From Clostridia bacterium (lineage in GTDB: Bacteria; Bacillota; Clostridia; Oscillospirales; Acutalibacteraceae), in assembly GCA_017631955.1 (NCBI GenBank), contig JAGBSJ010000004.1, positions 1-54,391 on the forward strand: a stretch of DNA of 54,391 nucleotides, given 5' to 3'. A program made the translations under genes and the position numbers. Shown piece by piece: positions 8,545 through 17,085 of the stretch; the stretch's first letter is position 1; every line of letters starts with the position of its first letter. The notes below the pieces were generated by a model, which was not told the DNA's origin, did no database searches, and saw only the letters and a list, made by a program, of their open reading frames with translations.

Positions 8545-8984
8545 TGGAATTAAAAATTAAAAAAGTACGCGAAAACGCAAAAATCCCTACACGCGCAACA
8601 GTTGGCAGTGCTGGTATGGATTTATATGCTTGCATCGACGAACCAATTACTCTTAAAAAAGGCGACAAAGCGATAATCCCAACAGGAATTGCAATAGGAC
8701 TTGATGACCCACATTATGCGGCATTTATTTATGCTCGCAGTGGTCTTGCAATAAAGCAAGGTATTGGTCTTCTTAATTCTGTTGGCGTTATTGACAGTGA
8801 CTATCGTGGCGAAATCTGTGTTGGTGTTATTAAGCAAACTGACCCTGAATACACCATTGAACCTTATGAGAGAATTGCACAGATGGTAATTCAGCCAGTT
8901 GAATTACCTGAAATAGTTGAAGTTGAAACTCTTGACGAAACAGACCGTGGCGCAGGTGGATTTGGGTCAACAGGAACAAAATAA
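8544..8984 (+). CDS. dut: dUTP diphosphatase
   Basis: 146 aa, trimeric dUTPase type. It hydrolyses dUTP to dUMP and pyrophosphate, keeping uracil out of DNA and feeding thymidylate synthesis. All five family motifs are visible in order: AGMDLYA, ARSGLAI, GVIDSDYRGEI (with the catalytic Asp), ERIAQMVI and the Gly-rich C-terminal RGAGGFGSTG. The start codon overlaps the stop of the U32 gene, so the two are translated as a unit. Two hairpins follow the gene, the second a clear terminator. Confidence 0.96.
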   Translation: MELKIKKVRENAKIPTRATVGSAGMDLYACIDEPITLKKGDKAIIPTGIAIGLDDPHYAAFIYARSGLAIKQGIGLLNSVGVIDSDYRGEICVGVIKQTDPEYTIEPYERIAQMVIQPVELPEIVEVETLDETDRGAGGFGSTGTK

Positions 8985-8988
8985 TGCA

Positions 8989-9008
8989 GCATTCAGAATA
9001 CTGAATGC
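8989..9008 (+). repeat. Short perfect hairpin behind dut
   Basis: GCATTCAG (8989-8996) and CTGAATGC (9001-9008) form an eight-base stem with a four-base loop. There is no T-run, so it is not a terminator alone. It sits just before the true terminator and could protect the 3' end of the transcript. Confidence 0.55.
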
Positions 9009-9015
9009 AAAAGTA

Positions 9016-9045
9016 AAGCGAGAGAAAATTTCTCTCGCTTTTTTG
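9016..9045 (+). terminator. Rho-independent terminator after dut
   Basis: AAGCGAGAGAA (9016-9026) pairs with TTCTCTCGCTT (9030-9040) and is followed by TTTT. It ends the zapA-U32-dut operon. Confidence 0.88.
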
Positions 9046-9103
9046 CGAATAAATTAAAGTTGATATAGAAAATTGCAAATGCAAAACGCAAAGTACAAAG
9101 TAA

Positions 9104-9132
9104 TTGACTTTTTAGGGTTAAAATGCTATTAT
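9104..9132 (+). promoter_or_regulatory. Candidate SigA promoter of tRNA-Leu
   Basis: TTGACT (9104-9109), a 17-base spacer, TATTAT (9127-9132). It ends 22 bases before the tRNA, a typical layout for a tRNA gene promoter. Confidence 0.65.
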
Positions 9133-9154
9133 AAACGAGCACAATTTTTAATAT

Positions 9155-9242
9155 GCGGATGTGGCGGAACTGGCAGACGCGCAGGTCTCAGACTCCTGTG
9201 GATATTGCTTCCTTGTGGGTTCAAGTCCCATCGTCCGCACCA
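9155..9242 (+). tRNA. tRNA-Leu, anticodon CAG, CCA encoded
   Basis: Class II tRNA of 88 bases including the 3' CCA. The acceptor arms GCGGATG (9155-9161) and CGTCCGC (9232-9238) pair with one G-U. The D-arm region reads TGGCGGAACTGGCAGACGC. The anticodon loop CTCAGAC has T33 before CAG, so it reads CUG leucine codons. The variable arm is long (around GTGGATATTGCTTCCTT), as expected for leucine. The T arm is GTGGG-TTCAAGT-CCCAT. The innermost anticodon stem pair appears to be T-T. It has its own promoter and terminator. Confidence 0.95.
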
Positions 9243-9243
9243 A

Positions 9244-9283
9244 ATATAGAGTTCATACTTTTGTATGGACTCTATATTTTTTG
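9244..9283 (+). terminator. Terminator of tRNA-Leu
   Basis: Fifteen-base arms, ATATAGAGTTCATAC (9244-9258) with GTATGGACTCTATAT (9263-9277) including one G-T pair, a TTTT loop, and a T-run after the stem. Confidence 0.9.
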
Positions 9284-9322
9284 TTGATTAAATGGGGCTT
9301 GAACCCGTGAAATCCAATAAAT

Positions 9323-9350
9323 AGCCCCACAAGTTTTGGCTTGTGGGGTT
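9323..9350 (-). terminator. Terminator of the MMPL exporter gene
   Basis: CCCCACAAG (9325-9333) and CTTGTGGGG (9340-9348) form a nine-base stem just past the stop of the minus-strand exporter gene. The tail on that strand is only moderately T-rich, so efficiency is uncertain. Confidence 0.65.
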
Positions 9351-9356
9351 ATTATT

Positions 9357-12300
9357 TTATTCTTCTGTTGTTTCGGGAACTGTTTCAAGTTCTTTTTGTT
9401 TCTTATTCTTTTTATCTTTTGTTACGAATCTGTCGCAGGTTGCGATAAGACCTGGAAGAATAAACAAGATAAGAAGAATTGCAGAAAGTGCACCGATTGA
9501 AATAATACGGCAAATCTGTGCAATTGTCGGGTCAACAGGGCTCATACCGATTGCACCAGTTACGATTACCATAATAAGTCCTGATGTAAGAATTGTATGG
9601 ATTGAACCATTGTATGCACTGAGTAATGCACCTTTGATGTCCATTGTCTTACGGTTTTCACGGTAATAATTTGTAAAGAGAATACCATAGTCAATTGTAG
9701 CACCCATCAAAATACACTGAACGATAAGAAGTGCAAGATAATAGATACTGTAACCTGCGAGTCCGTTTACTGTCATTGTTACATAAACACCGCATTGAAC
9801 AAGCAACACAAGTGCTGCGGGAATAAGTAATGAGCGGAATGTGAAAAGAACAACTAAGAAAATTGCAACCGCTGTAAGAAGTGTAATTGTAAGAAGTTCT
9901 TTATCAAAACTCTGTTCCATTTCATAACTCATTGGAGTATTACCTATAAGATAAACCTTATTATCAAGATTATTTTCAAATGTATCAGTAATGCTTGCCA
10001 TAAACTTGCTTGTTTCTTCTGACTCAGTAGGAAGTGATGTTTCAACCATCATAAGTGAATAATCTTTACCTAAAAGTTGGTTGATACCATCATCAAGTTG
10101 AGTTTTCATTCCTCTTATATCGTTCTTCATACTTTCGTCAAGAACTGCTGAAAATCTTGGGTCATTCAACATATCTTCTGACACATAACGGAACATTTCT
10201 TCAATAGTGAGTGTCCATTCAGGATTACTGTTTTTAAGCCCCGAATTATAAAGATAAAGCATTTCGACTGTACTTGCATTAAGTTCATCTGAAAGTCCGC
10301 CAAGAATACCTGCCATTTCACTTGCGGTATATGATTTACCTGAAACTACTGCATTGATAATTGTTTTTGCACTCTTTAACTTATCTGCCGTAGTTGCATC
10401 AAAGAATCCTGCATAATCTTGGTTGCTGAGCACATCACTATCAACAAACTTAACAAAATTCTGTACTGAAATTTTCCAGTTACTTGTATTGCCATAATTA
10501 CAGATATAAAGAAGATAGAGTTGTTTAAGTTGTGTAGAGTCAAAGCCCACAATATTTGCCATTTGTGATGGTGTAAATGCTTTACCTGAAACTGTTGCAT
10601 CAACAATCTTTTTACCAGTTTCAATCTGTGAAAGTTGAGTAGCGTCCATCATTGAACCAAAAGTTGCTTTGTTATCGTTAACAAAATTTATAAGCTCTTT
10701 AACTGACATTTTATGACTACATTCAACGATTTTCCAAGCAAGGAAATCCGCAATAACTTCATCATAAACTACATTACCATTAGTTTTAAGGTGTTCATAA
10801 TGATAAGCGTAAAGCAAAAGTACATCGTCTTCAGCTATTCCCATAACTTGTGCCATTTCATTAGGTCCGATTTTTTGCACGATTGCATCTTTATTTGTAA
10901 GTGTTTCAAGTTGATTAAGTTGTGATTTTGTTTCTTCGTCAAACATACTTGCATATTGTTCATTTGTAGAAACATCATTAACAACAAAACTTGCAAACTG
11001 TGGCATTGTCATTGTGCCGTAATCTGCACCGCCATTTTTACTGTAATAAAGCACGAATACCTGTTTCAAATCACCTGCAGGCATACCGAATGTTGTTGAA
11101 AGTTCATCTGCACTTTTTGGAGTTGTAAGTTCTTTTGCATCTGAGAAAACTTTGATACTGTCAATGCTACTCTGCATATCAGAACCAATGAAACTTGAGA
11201 ACATTGGATTTGTTACAACTTCATTTGAAATGAAATTCATAACTTCTGACGCGGTCATTGGTAAAAGTTTTCCACCGTAATAACTGTAATAGATTACATC
11301 AAGAAGTGATGAGTCGATACTCATTGGAATACCCATAGAGTCAATCATATCAACCATACCTTTTGATGTAAACTCACGACCAAGGGTAGTTGAATAACTC
11401 ATTACATTCTTTACATTTTCGTCTTTTTCAAGTTGCACTGCAAGTTCTGAAATTTTTTGTTCATCTTCGTTATTATAAAGAACAACAATTGGATTTGATG
11501 GTGTAAACACATCTGCAATTGGGTCTTCAGGTGAAAGAGAATAAACTGTTTTTGAAAGGTTTTGACCGAAGAAAGATGCAACAAATAAAATTACAAAGAA
11601 AATCGCAATTAGCTTTCTTCCTTTATACTGAAAACGAGAAAGGAATCCCATTGGAATATGTACTTCTTTCTTTTCAGTATCTTCAATTTTTTCGTCGAAT
11701 ATAAGAATAAGTGCAGGAAGTACTGTAAGTACGCAAATCATACTCAATAATACTCCTTTTGCAAGTACAACACCTAAGTCCATACCAATCTTAAAACTCA
11801 TAAACACAAGCATTGAAAGACCGATAACAGTTGTCATACCGCTACTCATAACTGATGAGAATGCACCTTGCCATGCAACCTTCATAGCTTCTTCGTTATC
11901 GTCATACTTATTCTTTTCTTGACGGTAACGATTCATAAGAATAATTGAGTAGTCCATTGAAAGAACAAGCTGAAGAATTGCAGCAATAGACATTGTAATC
12001 TGTGAAACGCTACCAAGAATAAGGTTTGTACCCATATTCATTACAACTGCAAATCCTATAGCAATAAGGAAAAGGATTGGTTCAAACCAAGAGCCACTCA
12101 TAACAAAGAGAATTATAAGAAGCAATACAAGGGCAACGCCAATCATTGTCCAAGGCATTTCCATTGAACTTGCATTATCATTCATAAGCTCCATATCAAA
12201 AGAAGAAAATGCTTTTTTAATAGTATTTTCAATTTCAACTTCTTCAGGCGAGCCATATGTATATGAAGTGTTTACTACAAATTTAGTGTAGCCGTCTTTA

Positions 12301-12620
12301 TTATAATCTTCACTATTTGCAACGTAAGAAACGCTTTCAACATTCTTTATTTGCTCAAGATATGTTTTAATTGTGACAATCTGGTCTTCATTGAGCCCCT
12401 TGAACATTACACGAATTGTTTGTGAAACTGACATATTCGAGAAGTTGTCTTTCATAAGCTCAACGCCCTGAGCCATTGATGAATCGTCAGGAAGATATTT
12501 TGTCATATCTGTATTGATTTCAACTTTTGGAATAAGCAGACCACAAAGCACTGTAATTACCAGCATAAACACAAGGAAAAACTTGTGACCGTCTACAATA
12601 ACACCTGCTACCTTTTTCAA
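9357..12620 (-). CDS. MMPL/RND superfamily exporter with repeat-containing external loop
   Basis: About 1087 aa. It has two RND halves. The first has a TM near residue 15-35, external loop 1 and a block of TMs at about 155-310 with MSMDYSIILMNRYR (DY pair for proton relay). The second TM block is at about 905-1065 with ILMGATIDYGILFTNYYR. Family members use the proton gradient to export lipids, peptides or drugs. The second external loop (about 340-890) is much enlarged and holds about 4.5 tandem repeats of about 80 residues. I place the start at the TTG at 12620, seven bases after GAGGTG; a further in-frame TTG at 12635 has no good site. No membrane fusion partner or TetR regulator lies beside it. 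Confidence 0.88.
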   Translation of the reverse strand: MKKVAGVIVDGHKFFLVFMLVITVLCGLLIPKVEINTDMTKYLPDDSSMAQGVELMKDNFSNMSVSQTIRVMFKGLNEDQIVTIKTYLEQIKNVESVSYVANSEDYNKDGYTKFVVNTSYTYGSPEEVEIENTIKKAFSSFDMELMNDNASSMEMPWTMIGVALVLLLIILFVMSGSWFEPILFLIAIGFAVVMNMGTNLILGSVSQITMSIAAILQLVLSMDYSIILMNRYRQEKNKYDDNEEAMKVAWQGAFSSVMSSGMTTVIGLSMLVFMSFKIGMDLGVVLAKGVLLSMICVLTVLPALILIFDEKIEDTEKKEVHIPMGFLSRFQYKGRKLIAIFFVILFVASFFGQNLSKTVYSLSPEDPIADVFTPSNPIVVLYNNEDEQKISELAVQLEKDENVKNVMSYSTTLGREFTSKGMVDMIDSMGIPMSIDSSLLDVIYYSYYGGKLLPMTASEVMNFISNEVVTNPMFSSFIGSDMQSSIDSIKVFSDAKELTTPKSADELSTTFGMPAGDLKQVFVLYYSKNGGADYGTMTMPQFASFVVNDVSTNEQYASMFDEETKSQLNQLETLTNKDAIVQKIGPNEMAQVMGIAEDDVLLLYAYHYEHLKTNGNVVYDEVIADFLAWKIVECSHKMSVKELINFVNDNKATFGSMMDATQLSQIETGKKIVDATVSGKAFTPSQMANIVGFDSTQLKQLYLLYICNYGNTSNWKISVQNFVKFVDSDVLSNQDYAGFFDATTADKLKSAKTIINAVVSGKSYTASEMAGILGGLSDELNASTVEMLYLYNSGLKNSNPEWTLTIEEMFRYVSEDMLNDPRFSAVLDESMKNDIRGMKTQLDDGINQLLGKDYSLMMVETSLPTESEETSKFMASITDTFENNLDNKVYLIGNTPMSYEMEQSFDKELLTITLLTAVAIFLVVLFTFRSLLIPAALVLLVQCGVYVTMTVNGLAGYSIYYLALLIVQCILMGATIDYGILFTNYYRENRKTMDIKGALLSAYNGSIHTILTSGLIMVIVTGAIGMSPVDPTIAQICRIISIGALSAILLILFILPGLIATCDRFVTKDKKNKKQKELETVPETTEE

Positions 12621-12676
12621 TTTATAACACCTCAATCATATAGGATTTTTCACTAAATTATATTATAACACAAAAT

Positions 12677-13801
12677 TTATCGAATTGAAAGATACATTTT
12701 TTTAACATCTTCATAAGTGAGTTTTATCATATTTTTCTCAAGTAATGGTGTCATACTCATTTCTGTAAGTTTTTCGATTTCCGCGTCAGTTTTAACGCCA
12801 ATTTCTGTAAGAGTACAAGCCATACCCATTTGTTTTTTAAGTTCTGTAATAGCATCTGCCATCTGGTGTGCGTCAGTGAATCCGCAATTCTGTGCAAATT
12901 TATTAAGACGACCATTTTCAGCATCTGCATTGAAATGACAAAAATAATCAAGAGTCATTGCACACGCTTCACCGTGTGGCACACCATAAAGATTTGTAAG
13001 TGGGAATGAACAAGCGTGACTACCTGCTGTACGAGGATTACTAAATGCTACACCTGCAATAATTGATGCCTCTGCCATTTTTTCGCGGGCTTCTAAATTA
13101 TCTGGCTCTGAGTATGCTTTATAAAGCCACTCGAACACTAATTTTGTTGCAGTAACTGAACAGCTTTCACATATTGGTTGATGAAGAATTGTCCATACAC
13201 TCTCAAGGGCGTGGGCTAACACATCAAGACCTGTTGATGCGGTAACTTTTGGTGGCACGCTAAGTGTAAGACGAGGGTCAACGATTGCAGCTTTCGGATA
13301 CATAAGCGGGTCATTCATTGGTGCTTTTACACCTTTTGCTAAATCTGTAAGCACAGAAATGTTTGTGATTTCACTACCAGTACCGCTTGTTGTTGCAACT
13401 GCAAACATTGGGATTACTTCGTCTTTGTTAATTGGTTTGCCGCCAGTATGATAACTTTCGATTACATCGTTGCCTTTTGCGATTGCACAAGCAGCTTTAC
13501 AACAATCCATTGGAGAACCGCCGCCAAGGGCAACGGCAAAATCCGCATTATTTTCTCTTAAAACTTTTACACAAGCGTTTACATTATCAGTTGTAGGGTT
13601 TGGGCGAATATCGTTAAACGCTGCAACCAATGTGCCATTTGAATTTTTAACTATTTCGTCTGCAACACCATTCTTTTTAAGGGTGTTTGAACAGACAAGC
13701 ACTCCCCTTTTAAACCCAAATTCTTTAATAATTTCTGGTAACTCGTTAATTTTATCTGTACCAAAATAAATTTTTGTAGGTAAACTGAAATTCCAACTCA
13801 T
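12677..13801 (-). CDS. Iron-containing alcohol dehydrogenase
   Basis: 374 aa, group III (Fe-ADH) fold. It interconverts an alcohol and an aldehyde or ketone with NAD(P)H in the cytoplasm. The N terminus SWNFSLPTKIYFGTDKINEL is typical. The nucleotide loop is ALGGGSPMDCCKA near residue 95. Conserved metal-site residues lie in DVLAHALESVWT and in GVPHGEACAMTLDYFCHF. The substrate is not readable; butanol/1,3-propanediol-type enzymes are nearest in style. Its start overlaps the stop of the radical SAM gene by four bases (ATGA), so the two are cotranscribed. Confidence 0.92.
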   Translation of the reverse strand: MSWNFSLPTKIYFGTDKINELPEIIKEFGFKRGVLVCSNTLKKNGVADEIVKNSNGTLVAAFNDIRPNPTTDNVNACVKVLRENNADFAVALGGGSPMDCCKAACAIAKGNDVIESYHTGGKPINKDEVIPMFAVATTSGTGSEITNISVLTDLAKGVKAPMNDPLMYPKAAIVDPRLTLSVPPKVTASTGLDVLAHALESVWTILHQPICESCSVTATKLVFEWLYKAYSEPDNLEAREKMAEASIIAGVAFSNPRTAGSHACSFPLTNLYGVPHGEACAMTLDYFCHFNADAENGRLNKFAQNCGFTDAHQMADAITELKKQMGMACTLTEIGVKTDAEIEKLTEMSMTPLLEKNMIKLTYEDVKKMYLSIR

Positions 13802-14700
13802 AATGTGAACCTTCCTTGCATAATATCTCTTTTTTCTAATTCTTTATTAATTGTATCAAGCACCATTTTCTTATCGGCACTCCATTTTGGCTCAACAAGA
13901 AGCGCTTTAGGTGCATCTCCTGTAATTCTATGAATTACTATATTTTTCGGTATTTTTTCAATGCAACTGAAAAGAATATCAGTGTATTCTTCAAGTGATA
14001 AAACTTTTACTTTACCTTTTTTATAATTTTCATACAAATCTGTATCTTTAAGAATGTGCAAAAGTTGAAGTTTAACACCGTCAGTACTGCACTTTACCGC
14101 AAAATCGACGGTATTTAATATGTCTTCTTTAGTTTCATTGGGAAGACCTATAATAATGTGGGTTACTACGGTTATTCCTCTGTTTTTCAACTCTTTAACC
14201 GCATTTTCATAAACAGAATTCTTGTAACCGCGCCTTACATACTTGGCAGATTTTTCATTTGATGTCTGTAACCCCAATTCAATCCACATGGGTTTGATTT
14301 TATTAAGATTTTCTAGCATTTCAAGAATTTCTGTGGGCAAACAATCGGGACGAGTGCCAATTGAGAGTGCTACAATATCTTCACGCTCTATTGCGATTCT
14401 AAATTGCTTTTCGAGATAATCAATATCGCCATAAGTATTTGTAAAACTTTGAAAATACGCTATATATTTTTCGGTTTTTGTTTTAGATTTTACGCGATTT
14501 TTTGCATTTTCAATCTGTGTATTCAGGTCTGCTCCTGTTTCGGCAAAATGTGATGAGCCGTTATGACAGAAAATACAACCGCGAGTGTCAAGCGTGCCAT
14601 CACGATTAGGGCAAGTGCAACCGATATCCAGAGCAAGTTTATAAACTTTGTCCCCGAATTGTTCTTTCAGATATTCATTTAACGAGTAATATCTGCCCAT
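13798..14700 (-). CDS. Radical SAM protein, TIGR01212 family (YhcC/YtqA-like)
   Basis: About 300 aa. MGRYYSLNEYLKEQFGDKVYKLALDIGCTCPNRDG is the family's start, with an atypical cluster motif, Cys-x7 or more-CIFC (CTCPNRDGT then GCIFCHNG), binding the 4Fe-4S cluster. A radical SAM barrel follows with IALSIGTRPDCL and WIELGLQT. I chose the ATG at 14700, because the upstream ATG at 14775 would add a hydrophobic stretch foreign to the family; the ribosome site (GGTGA) is weak. The function is not firmly established; a role in RNA or small-molecule modification is likely. It is followed by the alcohol dehydrogenase. Confidence 0.87.
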   Translation of the reverse strand: MGRYYSLNEYLKEQFGDKVYKLALDIGCTCPNRDGTLDTRGCIFCHNGSSHFAETGADLNTQIENAKNRVKSKTKTEKYIAYFQSFTNTYGDIDYLEKQFRIAIEREDIVALSIGTRPDCLPTEILEMLENLNKIKPMWIELGLQTSNEKSAKYVRRGYKNSVYENAVKELKNRGITVVTHIIIGLPNETKEDILNTVDFAVKCSTDGVKLQLLHILKDTDLYENYKKGKVKVLSLEEYTDILFSCIEKIPKNIVIHRITGDAPKALLVEPKWSADKKMVLDTINKELEKRDIMQGRFTL

Positions 14701-14795
14701 AAAAATCACCATATTGATTTTACAATAAATCAATAGAAATTGCAATAAATAACCAATACATATAACCTTTACCAAGTTAAAATTTTAATATTTTC

Positions 14796-14824
14796 TTGAC
14801 AATTATTAAGATTTTCTTTATCAT
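14796..14824 (+). promoter_or_regulatory. SigA promoter of the acyltransferase gene
   Basis: Perfect TTGACA (14796-14801), a 17-base spacer, TATCAT (14819-14824). The start codon lies 33 bases downstream. Confidence 0.75.
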
Positions 14825-14857
14825 ATTTGTGTATGTCATCTATAAGGATGTGAAAGT

Positions 14858-16039
14858 TTGAAATTAAAAACCTTTTTAAATAAAGCAAGCGTTAATGTAG
14901 TAAGATTTTTCGGTTTCTGGATTGTGCTTCTTATTGCTCACGCTAAAGTTAAAAGATATGTACCGCAAAACAAGAACTTTATTGTTATTGCAAATCATTC
15001 TGATGCACTTGACCCTATTTATATTCTTTGCTCTTTGAAAAAATATGTAAGATATGTTATGGGCGACCATGTTATTTTTAATCCTGTCGTAAAATTTTTC
15101 CTTAAAACTATGTGCGGTTGGATTGTAAAAGGACGCGATAATCACCCATCAGTTCTTATTAACGACATGATGGCAAGCGCTAAAGAAGGTGTACCACTTG
15201 GTCTTTTTGCAGAAGGTGCTATTACACCTAATGGTGAAACAGGATTTTTCTCTCCTCGTACAGGTCAACTTGTAAAAGATTTAGGTGTTGCGCTTATAAC
15301 TTTCCGTATTAAAGGTGGTTTTTTCCATACTCCACGTTGGGGTACCGGTCTTCGTAAAGGTCCTATTTTTGCAGGTGTTGTTCACGAATACTCCGCAGAA
15401 GAACTTGAGGGTATGACTGCAGAAGAAGTTAATGCTCTTATTAAGCGTGATATTTACGTTAACGCCTTTGAAGAACAGCGTAAACGCCCACGACTTTACA
15501 AAGGTAAAAATCTTGCAGAACATATTGAGCGTATTCTTTATATCTGTCCACACTGTGAACAAGTTGGAACCATGCACTCTAAAGGCGATTTTCTCACTTG
15601 TGATTGCGGATACAAAGTTGAATTCGGCAGAGATGGTTTCTTCCATCAATGTGAAAAAGAACTTGTATTTGACAATGTTCTTGATTGGGACAAATGGCAG
15701 AAATCAATATGGAAAGACAAAGTTCTTAATACTCCTGATGGCGAGTTGATTTTTGAAGAAACAGAACAACCTGTTTATACACTTGTTAAACGTAAAAAAG
15801 TAGAACTCTCTGACAACGCTATTCTTCGTCTTTATAAAGACCGTTTTGAGATTATATTAAGCGAAAAAGAAACTATTACATTCCCTATAGAGAAACTCAA
15901 ACTTGTGCTTAATGTTTCGGTAGAATCGGTAATGTTCTTTGACGGCGAGCACTTTATATATGTAAAAAGTAAAAATCCAAGAGCAGCGGCAAAATATGTT
16001 GCGGCGTGGAGATATTTAATAGGTAAAGATTATAAATAA
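14858..16039 (+). CDS. 1-acyl-glycerol-3-phosphate acyltransferase (PlsC-like) with C-terminal zinc ribbon
   Basis: 393 aa, far longer than a plain PlsC (about 200-250). The N-terminal acyltransferase domain has the HX4D motif in NHSDALDP near residue 48 and FAEGAITPNGE, a variant of FPEGTR. A zinc ribbon follows, ICPHCEQ then CDCGY near residues 230-255, and a C-terminal beta-rich domain of about 120 residues that looks PH/GRAM-like (inference). PlsC acylates lysophosphatidic acid at the membrane for phospholipid synthesis. The start is TTG at 14858 with AAGGA at 14844-14848 and a strong promoter upstream. It is a single-gene unit closed by a terminator. Confidence 0.85.
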   Translation: MKLKTFLNKASVNVVRFFGFWIVLLIAHAKVKRYVPQNKNFIVIANHSDALDPIYILCSLKKYVRYVMGDHVIFNPVVKFFLKTMCGWIVKGRDNHPSVLINDMMASAKEGVPLGLFAEGAITPNGETGFFSPRTGQLVKDLGVALITFRIKGGFFHTPRWGTGLRKGPIFAGVVHEYSAEELEGMTAEEVNALIKRDIYVNAFEEQRKRPRLYKGKNLAEHIERILYICPHCEQVGTMHSKGDFLTCDCGYKVEFGRDGFFHQCEKELVFDNVLDWDKWQKSIWKDKVLNTPDGELIFEETEQPVYTLVKRKKVELSDNAILRLYKDRFEIILSEKETITFPIEKLKLVLNVSVESVMFFDGEHFIYVKSKNPRAAAKYVAAWRYLIGKDYK

Positions 16040-16045
16040 TAAAAT

Positions 16046-16073
16046 AACCGAGGTTTTTACGCCTCGGTTTTTT
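16046..16073 (+). terminator. Terminator after the acyltransferase gene, likely bidirectional
   Basis: AACCGAGG (16046-16053) pairs with CCTCGGTT (16062-16069), followed by TTTT. The convergent Asn-rich gene ends two bases beyond it. Confidence 0.85.
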
Positions 16074-16074
16074 G

Positions 16075-16239
16075 TTATTTATTGCCCTGATTTTTTTCGT
16101 TTTTCATTGATGGCTCGTTTTTTTGATTTGAAAACTGATTGTTTGTTGGAGTTTTCTTATTGTTGTTATTCTGCGCATTGTTTTTGTTGTTGTTATTCTG
16201 CGCGTTGTTTCTGTTATTATTGTTGTTATTGTTATTCAT
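16075..16239 (-). CDS. Asn-rich low-complexity microprotein
   Basis: About 54 aa, nearly half asparagine, with no hydrophobic segment. It contains two tandem copies of NNAQNNNNK followed by a Lys/Asn/Gln/Pro tail. GAGGTG (16246-16251) lies six bases upstream of the ATG at 16239 (a second ATG is at 16242), which argues for real translation. I do not recognise it. Asn/Gln-rich small proteins occur in spores and in extracellular matrices of Firmicutes, but nothing here fixes a role. The alternative is a chance frame in a repeat. Confidence 0.5.
   Translation of the reverse strand: MNNNNNNNNRNNAQNNNNKNNAQNNNNKKTPTNNQFSNQKNEPSMKNEKNQGNK
16156..16210. repeat. 27-base tandem repeat inside the Asn-rich gene
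   Basis: Two adjacent 27-base units, each containing TTGTTATTCTGCGC (16163-16176 and 16190-16203) on the plus strand. They encode the nine-residue peptide repeat of the Asn-rich protein. Confidence 0.75.
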
Positions 16240-16408
16240 CATTATCACCTCGCACAAATATTTTGCCCTAAAAAGCAACATAAACATGTTCTAAATTTTT
16301 CCATATATGTAAATTTTAGTTTTCAAATATGAGTACAAAGTGCAAAATATAAAGTTTGCGACGCGAATTATAGATACACCCAAGTTGTAGATTTACTACT
16401 ACAACTCT

Positions 16409-16945
16409 TTATTTCTTATCTGATTTTTTTACAAATTTTTCAACGAAACCTAAATGGTTACCTTTGAAAATAAGTTTTAATTCTTTATGTTTTAAGAAAT
16501 CTTTTGGAAAATACAAGGTGCTTTTCTTGTTAAGTTTAATAGCTTCACATTTGTGTAACACTTCTGCTACAAACTGTGAGCAAAAATACCGATTTTTTCT
16601 TTTTAACGGAATTCGTAAAAAACAAAAAACAAGTCCTAAAGTTGAATATTTGAAATCACCTTTGTTCTCTTTATAAGTTGTTACTTCTTCTTTTAATTTA
16701 TTATATACTTTCTCTGAAACCTTTACCTCATACAAGGCACACGGAAATGACGGTCTGTCGGGCTTTTCATATCGTGTAATGCTTTCAACTAAAAAACCTT
16801 TGCTTACAAAGGTATAGAAAGTGTCCATATCCTCTTCAAAACCGATTGAGGTATGGGTGTATGGATATTTAGAATACCATCGAAGAAACTTTGCATCAAG
16901 CCCCGGGTATTGAGTCATTAGTATATAAACTTTTTTATGTGCCAT
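16409..16945 (-). CDS. YiiX/permuted NlpC-P60-like hydrolase
   Basis: 178 aa. The pattern YTHTSIGFEED near residue 28 (His) and NRYFCSQFVAEVLHKC near residue 118 (Cys) is the order His first, Cys later, seen in circularly permuted NlpC/P60 papain-like proteins (YiiX/YaeF, C92-like). Such proteins are thiol hydrolases acting on amide or thioester bonds; substrates are mostly unknown. There is no signal peptide, so a cytoplasmic location is likely. It is a single gene on the minus strand, convergent in arrangement with the sigma operon's upstream region. Catalytic assignment is by motif only. Confidence 0.7.
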   Translation of the reverse strand: MAHKKVYILMTQYPGLDAKFLRWYSKYPYTHTSIGFEEDMDTFYTFVSKGFLVESITRYEKPDRPSFPCALYEVKVSEKVYNKLKEEVTTYKENKGDFKYSTLGLVFCFLRIPLKRKNRYFCSQFVAEVLHKCEAIKLNKKSTLYFPKDFLKHKELKLIFKGNHLGFVEKFVKKSDKK

Positions 16946-17042
16946 TTATCTTTACCTTTTTGATTAATATTATATTTTCAGTATAACAGAATTTTTGTTT
17001 TTTAGTCAAGTGGGAAGAAATGTAAGTGAAGATTATGTGCGA

Positions 17043-17071
17043 TTGCATTTTATTTTTTATATTGTTATAAT
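17043..17071 (+). promoter_or_regulatory. Candidate SigA promoter of the sigma/serpin operon
   Basis: TTGCAT (17043-17048), a 17-base spacer, TATAAT (17066-17071). It lies about 88 bases before the sigma factor start. Confidence 0.6.
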
Positions 17072-17085
17072 AATTTCATAAAAGT

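Noticed and set aside
9061-9103. A/C-rich repeats such as GCAAAACGCAAAGTACAAAGT, also near 16331
   Set aside because: Similar short words occur in two gaps but are too simple and too diverged to call a repeat family from this window.
9293-9312. tRNA T-arm-like sequence on the minus strand (GGGTTCAAGCCCC) near tRNA-Leu, possible att site remnant
   Set aside because: Only about 15 bases resemble a T arm, there is no acceptor stem or integrase nearby, and the orientation is opposite to the tRNA.
9343-9666. Plus-strand frame of 107 codons
   Set aside because: Lies antisense to the MMPL exporter's TM-coding region; hydrophobic content is a mirror effect and no ribosome site is present.
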